Made by a program: the position numbers and the translations under genes. Positions 8,913 through 17,831 of a DNA stretch of 64,000 nucleotides are shown one piece after another. A model generated the notes under the pieces. That model ran no database searches, was not told where the DNA came from, and saw only the letters and a program-made list of their open reading frames with translations. Every line of letters starts with the position of its first letter. Within the stretch, counting starts at the first letter, position 1. This DNA comes from Candidatus Poribacteria bacterium (lineage in GTDB: Bacteria > Poribacteria > WGA-4E > WGA-3G), in the NCBI GenBank assembly GCA_028820635.1, contig JAPPIG010000100.1, positions 1-64,000 of the forward strand. Reading direction: 5' to 3'.

Positions 8913-9998
8913 CTATATCTCTGGCACTTTCACCGCAACCTCTTTGCCTGCTGCATGTGAGCGGAAGATACCATCCATAATCACATTCGTGAGGAGGACA
9001 CCCTCAGGCGATATTGGGGAGGGCGCGTCTGCTTTGACGGCTTCACGGAAAGTGATCATCTGTTTCGCCCAGTTATCAGACGATGGGAATCCGGAGAAAT
9101 TGATAGTCGTCATCCCTTCCGGTGGGTCAGGTTCCGCTGTCAATCCTTCCGATTCTACAAGTTTCTTGAGATCACCATCATACGCATCGGCAAAAATTAC
9201 CGGTCCGTCCAATGAAATCCCTGCTTTTGTGCCGAGATGGAAATTGCCACCGAGTGAGTTCGCATGCACTGCCCAAGAGATCTTAAACACCATAACACCA
9301 CCGTTTTCAAATCGGATCCATGCCACGCTGAACTCTTCAACATCCATTTTTCCTTGGAACCTCGGATCCTGCATCGATATGTAGTCCTCGGTAATGGCTG
9401 AGACCCGCACAGGTTTCGGATACGCCATTGCAAACAGCGACCTATGCATATTGTAGACACCGATATCGACGGTTGCTCCCGCGCCCGCAGTCTTTTTGTA
9501 AATGAAGGTATGTCCGGGATTCCCGCGTCGCCTGCACCCAGCGGATTCGGAGTAATAAATATCACCAAGTAATCCTTCGTCATATACCTTCCTCGCAAAT
9601 TGGAGCCTCGGATCAAACGTTGGATTGAGACCGATTTGCAAGATTTTACCTGATTCCTTAGCTGCCCGCACCATCGCGGTCGCATCTGGCAGCGTTGCTG
9701 CCATCGGTTTTTCACAGAGGACGTGTTTACCTGCATTCAATGCCGCAACCGTTGGTCGTCGATGTCCCTGATTGTAAGTACAGACACTCACAGCATCAAG
9801 ATCATCCATCTCAAGCATCTTATTATAACTTGAAAAAGCGTTCTTTTTCGGGACACCCCACTCTTCAGCGGCTTGGTTTGCTTTACTTTTGATAATGTCA
9901 CACACAGCGACAATTTCAAAACCGCCTACTTTCTCATAGGTCCCTCGGTGTGCACGTGAAATGCCACCTGTACCAATAATACCTACTCGTACTGCCAT
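8913..9998 (-). CDS. Gfo/Idh/MocA family oxidoreductase, copy 1 of a duplicated pair
   Basis: A 361-residue NAD(P)-dependent dehydrogenase. It has 'IGTGGISRAH' (Rossmann turn, residues about 8-17), 'VCEK'-type 'LCEKPMAAT' with the family lysine near residue 93, and 'DIGVYNMHRS' near residue 180 carrying the usual aspartate and histidine of the active site. The protein is very similar over its full length to the gene at 10707-11792, and the two share their ribosome site (AAGGAGATAAC) and promoter. The genes are separated by a large dispersed repeat. The likely role is oxidation of a sugar or cyclitol; the substrate is unknown. Confidence 0.9.
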   Translation of the reverse strand: MAVRVGIIGTGGISRAHRGTYEKVGGFEIVAVCDIIKSKANQAAEEWGVPKKNAFSSYNKMLEMDDLDAVSVCTYNQGHRRPTVAALNAGKHVLCEKPMAATLPDATAMVRAAKESGKILQIGLNPTFDPRLQFARKVYDEGLLGDIYYSESAGCRRRGNPGHTFIYKKTAGAGATVDIGVYNMHRSLFAMAYPKPVRVSAITEDYISMQDPRFQGKMDVEEFSVAWIRFENGGVMVFKISWAVHANSLGGNFHLGTKAGISLDGPVIFADAYDGDLKKLVESEGLTAEPDPPEGMTTINFSGFPSSDNWAKQMITFREAVKADAPSPISPEGVLLTNVIMDGIFRSHAAGKEVAVKVPEI

Positions 9999-10039
9999 AT
10001 TGTTATCTCCTTATGAGAATGCAATTGTGTTGATGCATT

Positions 10040-10069
10040 AGTTTAGACGATATTCAGTTGAAAATGCAA
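10040..10069 (-). promoter_or_regulatory. Promoter of Gfo/Idh/MocA copy 1
   Basis: Minus strand TTGCAT, 18-base spacer, TAAACT. The same -35 and -10 words occur before copy 2 with a 17-base spacer, so the element was duplicated with the gene. Confidence 0.5.
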
Positions 10070-10086
10070 GGAAAAAATTGGGTGAA

Positions 10087-10680
10087 TCAGAGGCATTCAA
10101 TTTTCGTCTAATTATCTGTTTTTGTCAAAAGTTGTGACCGAAAAATCGTTCCCTCAGATGCACGAATTGATTGTATTTTCTTTTCATTCATTGGAATCAT
10201 CACCTTAAAAAGTTACCATTTGGTAACGTTTTTGTTACCATGGTAACTTTTTGAAATTCGCTATAAACTCAGTATCTGTATGGGTTTATAGACATTTTAT
10301 TTAAATTTTATTTTTTTTATCTGCGTTGAGGAACACGGGTTTCCTTTTGCTGACGATATTTTATTTTCATAAGTTTTGGGTCTCCGTCTTTGCGTTAGAG
10401 AGTTGCTTTCGATTCTCGGTGTGTATGGGGATCGGTTTTCTCTTTTCATACTGATATTATACCAAGTTCTGTGTGGTGATCAGAGGTTTTTATGGCGTTA
10501 GGAACAATAGATATCCAATATATTGACAATAAGTTTGCAGGAAAAGTTGGGGTTGAGACGTTTTTTGCATCTTGGATGCGCGTGCATTTTGTTGTCGCCC
10601 TGGTGGTTGACGCGATTTTTTGGAGGCTTGGTAAAGAAAGAAATTGTTGGAGAATTGAATGGCTCTGTTGAGTGAATAGT
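10087..10680. repeat. Dispersed non-coding repeat, copy A (second copy at 41993-42816)
   Basis: This about 700-base gap holds no convincing gene. Blocks of it recur in the same order and orientation at 41993-42816: an AGAGGCATTCAATT start; a palindromic block AAAGTTACCATTTGGTAAC followed by TTACCATGGTAAC-type sequence (10208-10253); an 'ACTCAGTATCTG' block; CTGATATTATACC (10450); AATAGATATCCAATATATT (10504-10522); and GAGAATTGAATGGCTCTG near the end. Middle parts have diverged. The inner palindromes could form stem-loops on either strand. Origin unknown; possibly the remains of a mobile element. Confidence 0.7.
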
Positions 10681-10706
10681 GGTGTTACAGATCGTCAATA
10701 ATATCA

Positions 10707-11792
10707 CTAAATTTCAGGAACCTTTACCGCCACCTCTTTCCTACTTTCATGTGAGCGGAAGATACCATCCATAATCACATTCGTGAGGAGGACACCTTCG
10801 GGTGGTAGCGGTGAGGCAGCGTCAGTTTTGACTGCTTCACGGAACGCTGTCATCTGTGCTTCCCAAACGTCAACCTCCGGAAATCCATTGAAGTTAATAG
10901 TTGTCATTCCCTCTGGTGGATCGGCTTTTGCAGTTAGCCCCTCGGATTTCACGAGTTTCTGCAGCTCTTTGCTATAGGAATCTGCATAGACGATTGGTCC
11001 GTCTAATGATATTCCAGCATTCTTACCGAGGCAGAAGACACCACCGAGCGAGTCTTGGTGAACTGCCCACGAAATCTTAAATACCATCACGCCACCATTC
11101 TCAAACCGCACCCATGCAGCGCCAAATTCTTCCACGTCCATTTTATCTTTGAACCGAGGATGTTGCATTGAGATATAGTCTTCGGTAATGGCAGAAACAC
11201 GCACCGGTTTCGGATACCCCATCGCATAAAGCGAGTTGTGCAAGTTGTAGACACCAATGTCAACGATTGCGCCAGCACCCGCGGTCTTCTTGTAGATAAA
11301 CGTCCGACCAGGATTCCCGCGCCGACGGCATCTTGCAGATTCGGAATAGTAAATATCACCGAGGATGCCTTCATCAATGACTTTTTTGGCAAATTGAAGT
11401 TGTGGCGTAAACGCGCTTTTTAGCCCGATCTGCAGTATTTTGCCTGACGCTTCCGCTGCACGCACCATCGCGGTTGCATCTGCAAGTGTTGCTGCCATCG
11501 GTTTTTCACAGAAGACGTGTTTACCCGCGTTCAACGCTGCGACGGTGGGGCGCCGATGTGCTTGGTTATATGTGCAGACACTCACCGTGTCAATCTCATC
11601 CATTTCCAGCATCTTGTTGTAACTTGTGAATACATTCTTTTTCGGCACACCCCAGTTTTCCGCAGCTTGTCGCGCTTTTTCAGCAATAATGTCGCACACC
11701 GCGATGATCTCAAATCCACCTACTTTCGTATAAGTTCTGTGGTGTGCACGCGAAATACCACCCGTGCCAACAATACCCACGCGGATTGCCAT
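10707..11792 (-). CDS. Gfo/Idh/MocA family oxidoreductase, copy 2 of a duplicated pair
   Basis: A 361-residue close paralogue of the gene at 8913-9998, equal in length. It has 'VGTGGISRAHH' near the N-terminus, 'FCEKPMAAT' near residue 93 and 'DIGVYNLHNS' near residue 180. The Rossmann fold binds NAD(P); the C-terminal half is the substrate-binding beta-sheet domain. Both copies keep the catalytic residues, so neither is a pseudogene. The same AAGGAGATAAC ribosome site precedes the ATG. The HNH nuclease gene lies upstream on the same strand but is unrelated in function. Confidence 0.9.
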   Translation of the reverse strand: MAIRVGIVGTGGISRAHHRTYTKVGGFEIIAVCDIIAEKARQAAENWGVPKKNVFTSYNKMLEMDEIDTVSVCTYNQAHRRPTVAALNAGKHVFCEKPMAATLADATAMVRAAEASGKILQIGLKSAFTPQLQFAKKVIDEGILGDIYYSESARCRRRGNPGRTFIYKKTAGAGAIVDIGVYNLHNSLYAMGYPKPVRVSAITEDYISMQHPRFKDKMDVEEFGAAWVRFENGGVMVFKISWAVHQDSLGGVFCLGKNAGISLDGPIVYADSYSKELQKLVKSEGLTAKADPPEGMTTINFNGFPEVDVWEAQMTAFREAVKTDAASPLPPEGVLLTNVIMDGIFRSHESRKEVAVKVPEI

Positions 11793-11834
11793 ACCGTTAT
11801 CTCCTTATGAGAAATGCATCTGATTTGATGTGTT

Positions 11835-11863
11835 AGTTTAGAGGATATTCTGTTGGAATGCAA
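11835..11863 (-). promoter_or_regulatory. Promoter of Gfo/Idh/MocA copy 2
   Basis: Minus strand TTGCAT, 17-base spacer, TAAACT, about 40 bases before the start codon. Conserved with the promoter at 10040-10069, which supports it being functional. Confidence 0.5.
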
Positions 11864-11895
11864 GGGAAATGAGGACTCTCAAGTGTTATAGCAAA

Positions 11896-12846
11896 TTATT
11901 GTCTACACACTTTCTCGCGATGCCATGCTAAAGCATCTTGAGCAGGATAAAGTTCCTTTTGCTTTGGCAATAGTATCGCTTTACCGCACAATGTTTTTAA
12001 CATCCATTCTGTTGGTCCCCGTTCAGTCATTAATTCTGAAACAATAACATTATACGACTCGTCTACGGAGATCAAGTATTTGTCAAAAGCCCAATGGTGT
12101 AGTTTGCATAGAGAAATTCCATTTCGAACATCGTCATTGTTTGATCTATTGAACGGAATTATGTGTGCAGCTTCAGTAACACTTTCACCATTCAATGTTA
12201 AAATCTGCAACTTGCAGACAGCACAAGTATAGTCGTAAATCCTCATGATTGTGCGGCGAAAACCATGTTCTCGAATCTTTTTTTCACTTTCAATTGGTTC
12301 ATCAAGTTCTGTTGAGAAATCGTGTTGAACATAATCCAATAGTTCCTTGCTAAAACCACTGATCTGTTGTTCTTCTGAAATAACACTTTGGATTTCATTC
12401 GTCAAACCGAGGAAATACTTGTCAATGAGTGTTTTCCGTAATATCTCTCTTTCCAAAGGTTGAATTAGTAAAGTAAAAAGTTCTTCATCAAGACTTGCAT
12501 GTGATATCATCTTTCGTAGTTGAGGAAAAGTCTTTATTTGAGAAACGACTTCTAATGCTTTTTCATAACCAGGATTTGGGTGATGATGCCAAAAACTGCG
12601 GCTCTTTAGGTGGAAGAATGGTAAAGCGGGATTTGGTTTCCTATTTGTGACGCAATTCCAATACTTTAGAAATTTCTCAACTAAATGGGGCGATGGAGGG
12701 ATTTTGTTTATTTCAATCTGTTCTTGCTCAATCATTTCAATAATTGTTAACAAGAGTACTGGTTGATGTGGTGCATTACCATGTGCCTTATCTATTCGTA
12801 AATTCCTGAACTCATTGATGTATTTTCTGAGGATCTCTTCATTCAT
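11896..12846 (-). CDS. HNH restriction-like endonuclease (COG3440 type)
   Basis: A 316-residue putative DNase. The C-terminal HNH domain is well formed: 'CAVCKLQ' near residue 208 (first Cys pair), 'AAHIIPFNR' near residue 228 with the central histidine, 'NGISLCKLHHWAFDK' near residues 244-258. The N-terminal 150 residues begin with 'GNAPHQPVLLLTII' and contain a 'PALPFFHLK...FWH' stretch, which I associate with predicted restriction enzymes of COG3440 and, more tentatively, with the phosphorothioate-sulfur-binding domain of ScoMcrA-type Type IV enzymes. No cognate methyltransferase is next to it, in line with a modification-dependent (Type IV) enzyme. It is flanked by metabolic and secreted-protein genes, not a defence island. 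Confidence 0.75.
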   Translation of the reverse strand: MNEEILRKYINEFRNLRIDKAHGNAPHQPVLLLTIIEMIEQEQIEINKIPPSPHLVEKFLKYWNCVTNRKPNPALPFFHLKSRSFWHHHPNPGYEKALEVVSQIKTFPQLRKMISHASLDEELFTLLIQPLEREILRKTLIDKYFLGLTNEIQSVISEEQQISGFSKELLDYVQHDFSTELDEPIESEKKIREHGFRRTIMRIYDYTCAVCKLQILTLNGESVTEAAHIIPFNRSNNDDVRNGISLCKLHHWAFDKYLISVDESYNVIVSELMTERGPTEWMLKTLCGKAILLPKQKELYPAQDALAWHREKVCRQ

Positions 12847-12896
12847 AATTCTTAAATTTTCAAATATTCCAGAAGTAGATTACCACAAGATGCAAC

Positions 12897-15416
12897 CTAC
12901 TTCCGCAACAACATCTTCCTCGTTGCAGCAAAATCCCCCGTAGACAAAGTATAAAAATAGAGACCACTCGCAACCGACTCACCACTATCGTTACGACCAT
13001 CCCAATACGCAGCGCTGCTCCTACCATAATATGTCCCTGCAGGTTGATGTCCCATATCTAATGTGCGGATAGGGTTACCGCGCACATCGTATATTGTGAT
13101 CGTAACATCAGCGTCAGAGACTAACTGATACGGAATCCACGTCTCCGGATTGAACGGATTGGGATAGTTTTCCAAGAGACGCGTTTCTATTGGCATCATA
13201 GCTGCGAGGAGTTTTTCCAGAACAATAATTCCCTTTTCAACGGTTGCATCTCTATTGGGTATCCGCTTTGCCATATCAATCCACTGTTGCAAAGTCTTTG
13301 CATTGAGCGAGGCGATCTGATGCGAGTGTGCTGGCGCTGCATTCGCATCGGAATTAATTTCATTTACAACCAATAGCAGATCAATAATATCTACAATACC
13401 ATCCCGATTGACATCAGGATTCGGATTGACACTACCGATGACAGTTTCACCGAAGCGGGCAGCAACAAGCACAAGATCAGTCGTATCAACCTTGCCATCC
13501 GCGTTCACATCGGCGGGGTTTTCAACCGAAGACAACTCTCCTGCTCTCAATACATACTGCTGCCGTGTGATATTTCCGTGAACATCAATAACTTGTAACA
13601 CAACCGTGTTCATAGGCAGTGAGGTAAAGGAGGCTATGTCGAATGTAACAGCGGTACTTTGTGCATTTATATGTTTACAACTATGTAATTTTGTGCCGGA
13701 TGCGGGGTCTGCATTCGTTGTTGGAGCAAGCAACTGAACCTGATGAATACCGTCAAAATCAGTAATCTGAAAAAGAATCGGGAAACTAGTGGCATTTGGC
13801 GGATAAGTCTCCGAAGTGAGCATCTGTAGTGTCGTCAGGTCGTTGAATGCAGGCTGGTCTGTATTAAAAAAACGACTCACACTCAACCATTCAGTAGCAC
13901 ATTTGGAAAACCGATCAGGGGTTTCGCCATAAGACATGATATATCTATTGTCTCTGAAGTCGTGGTCTAATCCAAAAGCATGTCCGAGTTCATGTGCAGC
14001 GACAATCGTGCCTCTCTCATCATCAAAACAATCTCCGGATGCGGGGATAACGGCGTATCCTCCGTGTGTTTTTACCTGATGCTCAAGTCTATACCAATTA
14101 CTGCCACCGACTCCACAAAAACCTCCTTGTTCAATGGCTTGATTACTAACCTCTGCTACAATCAGATAGACGTGCTTTTCCAAATCAAACAGCGAAGCGA
14201 CTTCAGCATGAATCTTCCCGGTAGTATTGGCATGATAGTGTGCGTCATTAAAGTTTCCATCAACACGATAGACGACAGTTTCCCCATTTTCATCTGTTTC
14301 AAAGGAAAATGTCTTTCTGCCGAATCCGTTCGCTTCCATCTGGTCAGCATAAAGGTCTTGTACATCTCTGATGAGACGATCCAGTTTTGTCCACATATCG
14401 GGTTGAGCACTACGATTATTTGGGATAAAGTAGATAATTCTTACCATATCCTGCGGAGATGACTGATAAGATGTTACATCCCAGAGTCTGAGCGTTCCGT
14501 CACTACCACCACTGATTATGGAATTTCCATCATGAGAAAAAGCGGCAGCATTCACCCACCCGACGTGTCCCTTTAGCGTAGCAATTTTTTCGCCGTCGTG
14601 AATTGTCCAGAGGTTTACCGCTTCATAATTTGCGCTGGCAAGTTTACTGCTGTCCGGTGAAAAACTGAGGTCGGTGACTGTGCCGTTAGTAGGTAACGTG
14701 CCAGCCTGTTCCCAATTTGGTAGTTTCCACAGATTAATGCCTCCGTTATACCCAGCACATGCAAGTGTTTGATCGTCAGGCGAAAACTTAACAACATATA
14801 TAAATTCGGGATCACCTCTAAATTGGACAACATCCTGTTGATTTCTAAGATTCTTGATACTTATCTGTCCGCTTGCATCACCCATAGCAAGATATTGACT
14901 ATCAAAGGAAAAAGCAACTGCATAAACCCAAGCAGCATGCCTGATTGTCATTATCTCTCTGAGGGTATGAATATCCCATATCTTGACGTGTCGTCCAGCA
15001 GTCGCAATTTTTTGCCCATCAGATGAAAAGGTAACCGCTTTGATTTGTGAGCGAGCATTATCGGTAATATGTGATAGCGTTGAAAGGTGACGTTTACCTT
15101 GGACATCCCACAATTTGAAGGTATAATCATCGCTTGCGCTAACAAGCCGCTGTCCATCCGGAGAAAAAGCGATAGAATTGACAGTTTCACTGTGGCTACC
15201 TAAGGTAGTTACAATTTCCTCCTCTAAATCCCATAATTTAACCGTGTGATTTCCGCCTGCACTCGCTATAAGTGACGAATTGATAGGAGAATATGCGACT
15301 GCTTGCACACTACCGCCGTGTGTTAATGAGGTGTGTTCTTGGGCAAACGTAGCGAGCGGGGAGATTATAAGAAGGGTGATTGTGAAAAATAGGTATCTAT
15401 GTTGCATAAGATGCAT
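12897..15416 (-). CDS. Secreted WD40 propeller - zinc metalloprotease - dockerin protein
   Basis: About 839 residues. The longest reading begins at a TTG (15446), but the signal peptide (hydrophobic 'FFTITLLIISPLATFAQ') starts after ATG codons at 15416 and 15407; I use the first ATG. Domains in order: seven WD40 repeats (about residues 25-335, one full propeller, several ending KLWD); a metallopeptidase domain with the zincin motif 'HELGHAFGLDHD' near residue 475; two dockerin-like Ca loops ('DVNADGKVDTTDLV', 'DVNRDGIVDIIDLL') near 645-690; and a C-terminal tail beginning 'LLENYPNPFNPETWIPYQL'. The tail resembles FlgD-like/T9SS sorting domains and is shared with the LRR proteins at the other end of the window. 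It is probably a cell-surface or released protease; substrate unknown. Confidence 0.8.
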   Translation of the reverse strand: MHLMQHRYLFFTITLLIISPLATFAQEHTSLTHGGSVQAVAYSPINSSLIASAGGNHTVKLWDLEEEIVTTLGSHSETVNSIAFSPDGQRLVSASDDYTFKLWDVQGKRHLSTLSHITDNARSQIKAVTFSSDGQKIATAGRHVKIWDIHTLREIMTIRHAAWVYAVAFSFDSQYLAMGDASGQISIKNLRNQQDVVQFRGDPEFIYVVKFSPDDQTLACAGYNGGINLWKLPNWEQAGTLPTNGTVTDLSFSPDSSKLASANYEAVNLWTIHDGEKIATLKGHVGWVNAAAFSHDGNSIISGGSDGTLRLWDVTSYQSSPQDMVRIIYFIPNNRSAQPDMWTKLDRLIRDVQDLYADQMEANGFGRKTFSFETDENGETVVYRVDGNFNDAHYHANTTGKIHAEVASLFDLEKHVYLIVAEVSNQAIEQGGFCGVGGSNWYRLEHQVKTHGGYAVIPASGDCFDDERGTIVAAHELGHAFGLDHDFRDNRYIMSYGETPDRFSKCATEWLSVSRFFNTDQPAFNDLTTLQMLTSETYPPNATSFPILFQITDFDGIHQVQLLAPTTNADPASGTKLHSCKHINAQSTAVTFDIASFTSLPMNTVVLQVIDVHGNITRQQYVLRAGELSSVENPADVNADGKVDTTDLVLVAARFGETVIGSVNPNPDVNRDGIVDIIDLLLVVNEINSDANAAPAHSHQIASLNAKTLQQWIDMAKRIPNRDATVEKGIIVLEKLLAAMMPIETRLLENYPNPFNPETWIPYQLVSDADVTITIYDVRGNPIRTLDMGHQPAGTYYGRSSAAYWDGRNDSGESVASGLYFYTLSTGDFAATRKMLLRK

Positions 15417-15493
15417 TTGTGTAAATGTAAAATAAGTTGAGTTCAATAAATGTTTATGGAATTAGCGGTGAATGTGTCTATGGTATATGTCAC

Positions 15494-15835
15494 GTTTCGC
15501 TCGCCCTACCCATAGTCGTCAATTTAAGAACATGTCTTTTGTTGCAGTTCCTTGTAAACCCGATTTACGCCATACACCTTTCGCACCGCTGGTGCTTTGG
15601 CTTTGGGGGTGATATAAATTCTATACACCTTCCGCACCGCTGGTGCTGAGATGTGATTTACCAAGCCTCAGAGAGGCGAAAGGTGTATAGTCCGCGTTGA
15701 TCCGTCAATAGCAAGCCCCAGAGGGGCGATAAGTGTATCAGGTGCACTAACTTTCCTCGCTAATTGACACCCGCTGAATGCCAACAAGCATTCATAGCAT
15801 TGATTTATAGGTTTCGCTCGCCCTACCCGACCTAC
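15494..15835. repeat. Cluster of short intergenic repeats
   Basis: No gene is visible in this 425-base gap. It holds two families. Family one: 'TACACCTT(T/C)CGCACCGCTGG' at about 15573-15596 and 15623-15646, and reverse-complement relatives of the AGCCCCAGAGGGGCG type at 15663-15690 and 15712-15739; each unit can fold into a small hairpin and ends near GTGTATAG. Family two: GTTTCGCTCGCCCTACCC at 15494-15511 and 15811-15828, whose inverted relative lies inside the MITE near 22433-22459. These behave like REP/BIME-type intergenic repeats. Confidence 0.65.
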
Positions 15836-15841
15836 ATCTAT

Positions 15842-16168
15842 TTAGTCGATTCCACCACCATCAAATCCGCCGCCTCCATCAAAGCCACCGTCGAATCCTC
15901 CTCCGACATCGCCTCCACCATCACTACCACTGGAATCTGAATCGGTAGACGAGTCATTCTGATTATCACTGCCTAATATACTACCAAGTAGTAGACCAGT
16001 AAAGAGAGTATCCCCAGTATCGTCAACAGTATTAGGGTCTTCAGCGTGACCATCCTGCTGGTGCTTTTTCCTTCGTGATTGATTGTTTTTTGAACGCTGA
16101 ATCACAATCAAGATCACCACAAAAAATATACCAGCAGCGATAAAAAACAAAAGTGCTTCCATACCCAT
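15842..16168 (-). CDS. Small single-pass membrane protein with Gly/Asp-rich tail
   Basis: A 108-residue protein. One N-terminal membrane segment ('ALLFFIAAGIFFVVILIVI', residues 4-22) is followed by a basic stop-transfer patch (RSKNNQSRRKKH), an acidic linker, a short hydrophobic stretch ('LFTGLLLGSILG') and then a low-complexity tail of Gly and Asp/Ser (about residues 75-108). The ribosome site AAGGAGAAAC is strong. Glycine-rich tails of this sort are seen at the C-terminus of TPM/YgcG-type proteins, but the TPM domain itself is absent. Function unknown. It is upstream of nothing obvious and may be monocistronic. Confidence 0.65.
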   Translation of the reverse strand: MGMEALLFFIAAGIFFVVILIVIQRSKNNQSRRKKHQQDGHAEDPNTVDDTGDTLFTGLLLGSILGSDNQNDSSTDSDSSGSDGGGDVGGGFDGGFDGGGGFDGGGID

Positions 16169-16258
16169 CTTGTTTCTCCTTTGTGTTTAAAGAATTGTAA
16201 GAGTCTTCGCCTTACTTTGTCATGTTTATTGTATAGATTCAATATTGATAACCGCGCT

Positions 16259-16930
16259 CTAATCCTGTTTAAGAGTGATACGTTCCGTTAACCAGATCGC
16301 AATAAATGCGACAATAGTTGAAATTAAAACTAATCGGTAAACCGAAGCATCTTCCCCTAAGTTCACAGCATTGAAAATCGCTAATGCCATTGTTTGTGTT
16401 TTGCCAGGGATGTTACCTGCAACCATAATAGTTGCACCAAACTCTCCCAGACTTTTTGAAAAACCGAGAATTGTTCCCCCGATAATGCCGCGTGATGCAA
16501 GCGGTAGTGTTATCGTGCAGAATACTTTGATTGGTGATGCGCCAAGCGTTCGCGCCGTGTTTTCAAGTTCAGATGGCACAGACTCCATTCCTGTTATGAT
16601 ACCCCGCACTAATAGAGGAAAGGAGATAATCGAAACTGCGATTACAACAGCAAATGGCGAAAAAACAAGTTCTAAATTGAAGACGTTATATAAAAAACCT
16701 CCGATGATCCCGTGTTTACTCAAGAGAATTAGAAGTAAATACCCACTTACCACAGGTGGAAGAACCAAGGGCAGCATGACGAATGTGTTCAGAACAGATT
16801 TCCCAGCAAAATCCCGTTTTGCAAGAAGCCAACCCACCACCAGTCCGGGTGGAAACATTACAACGAGACTCAACAATGCAACTTTTATAGATAAGATGAG
16901 AGCATCAATTTCGGCAGGGGTTATCCTCAT
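16259..16930 (-). CDS. modB: Molybdate ABC transporter permease
   Basis: A 223-residue inner-membrane permease, the usual length for ModB. It has about five hydrophobic segments and the EAA-type loop that docks on the ATPase: 'TARTLGASPIKVFCTITLPL', followed by 'GFSKSLGEFGATIMVAGNIP', a near-signature ModB sequence. It starts 22 bases after the modA stop codon, so the two are one operon. No ribosome site is obvious. No modC ATPase gene follows: after modB comes an unrelated small gene. Either ModC is encoded elsewhere or another ATPase is used. Confidence 0.9.
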   Translation of the reverse strand: MRITPAEIDALILSIKVALLSLVVMFPPGLVVGWLLAKRDFAGKSVLNTFVMLPLVLPPVVSGYLLLILLSKHGIIGGFLYNVFNLELVFSPFAVVIAVSIISFPLLVRGIITGMESVPSELENTARTLGASPIKVFCTITLPLASRGIIGGTILGFSKSLGEFGATIMVAGNIPGKTQTMALAIFNAVNLGEDASVYRLVLISTIVAFIAIWLTERITLKQD

Positions 16931-16951
16931 TGCGATATAGTATGCCCGTTT

Positions 16952-17749
16952 CTACTGTGCTGAATCAGTCGTTAAACAGGTAAATCCATGTTTTTCAAAA
17001 ATTTTAGTGGCAGTTGGGGTTTTCAAACACGCTATAAATTGTTGTGCTAACTGTTTTCGGTCACTATCTTTTAGTATAACAGCTGGATAGACTATTGGAC
17101 TATGTGTTTCAGCTGGAAGTTCATAAAGTATTTTGACATTTTTACTGAGTGCAACGTCTGTTTGATAGACAATCGCCACGTCAACATTTCCAGCACTGAC
17201 ATACGCAAGTGTCGCTCGGACATCAGTCCCAAAGACTAACTTAGGATGTACCTTTTCCCATAAACCGAGATGCGTCAAAACCTCTTTCGCATAAGTGCCA
17301 GCAGGCACAATTTCGGGTTGTCCAATGGCAATTCGCGAAACAGTGGCATCGGCGAGCCTCTCAACGGATTCCACGGATAAAACGGAGTTTTTATGAGAAA
17401 CAAGGACTAACCGATTTGACAGCACATCGTAGCGACTACCGGTTTCAAGCATTTCATGAGTTTCAAGTGCAGCAACTTGTTGGGGACTTGCTGAAATGAA
17501 AACATCTGCCGATGCACCCTTTTCAATTTGCCGTTGCAGCGTTGAAGATGCCGCAAAATTATAACTAACCCTGACACCTTGCTTTGTTGTAAACTGGTCA
17601 CCAATTTCTGTCAACACATCTGTCAAACTCATTGCACCAAAAACTCTTAATTCAGGATGTTTTTGTGTATTTCCACACCCCGCAAACGATAACGATGCAG
17701 AGATCAGCATAAACATAATAGAGGTGTAAAATTTTACGTTCTGGTGCAT
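16952..17749 (-). CDS. modA: Molybdate-binding lipoprotein of ABC transporter
   Basis: A 265-residue periplasmic binding protein. The signal peptide ends in a lipobox-like 'LSFAGC' (Cys about 24), so it is probably membrane-tethered. Family motifs include 'LRVFGAMSLTDVLTEIG' near residue 34, 'VSYNFAASSTLQRQIEKGA' near 62, 'ADVFISASPQQ', 'IAIGQPEIVPAGTYAKEVL' and 'VDVAIVYQTDV'. These serines and the tyrosine are those that bind molybdate or tungstate in ModA. It is first in the modA-modB operon and has a near-perfect promoter. An IS element sits immediately upstream of that promoter. Confidence 0.9.
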   Translation of the reverse strand: MHQNVKFYTSIMFMLISASLSFAGCGNTQKHPELRVFGAMSLTDVLTEIGDQFTTKQGVRVSYNFAASSTLQRQIEKGASADVFISASPQQVAALETHEMLETGSRYDVLSNRLVLVSHKNSVLSVESVERLADATVSRIAIGQPEIVPAGTYAKEVLTHLGLWEKVHPKLVFGTDVRATLAYVSAGNVDVAIVYQTDVALSKNVKILYELPAETHSPIVYPAVILKDSDRKQLAQQFIACLKTPTATKIFEKHGFTCLTTDSAQ

Positions 17750-17784
17750 AACAATCCATCACAAACCGTAGTTAACGCGAGAAG

Positions 17785-17813
17785 ATTATAACAAACATTT
17801 GGAGTTATGTCAA
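17785..17813 (-). promoter_or_regulatory. modAB promoter (perfect consensus)
   Basis: Minus strand TTGACA, a 17-base spacer and TATAAT, all consensus. Transcription should start near 17778, giving a leader of about 29 bases. No ModE box was recognised. Confidence 0.75.
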
Positions 17814-17831
17814 TTCCATAGAAACAAACTT

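Noticed and set aside
10498..10707. 69-codon minus-strand open frame
   Set aside because: It lies inside the dispersed repeat. It shares short peptides (EPFNSP, KLIVNILDIY) with a frame at 42607-42837, but the DNA itself is conserved there, lengths and middles differ, and there is no ribosome site. More likely non-coding.
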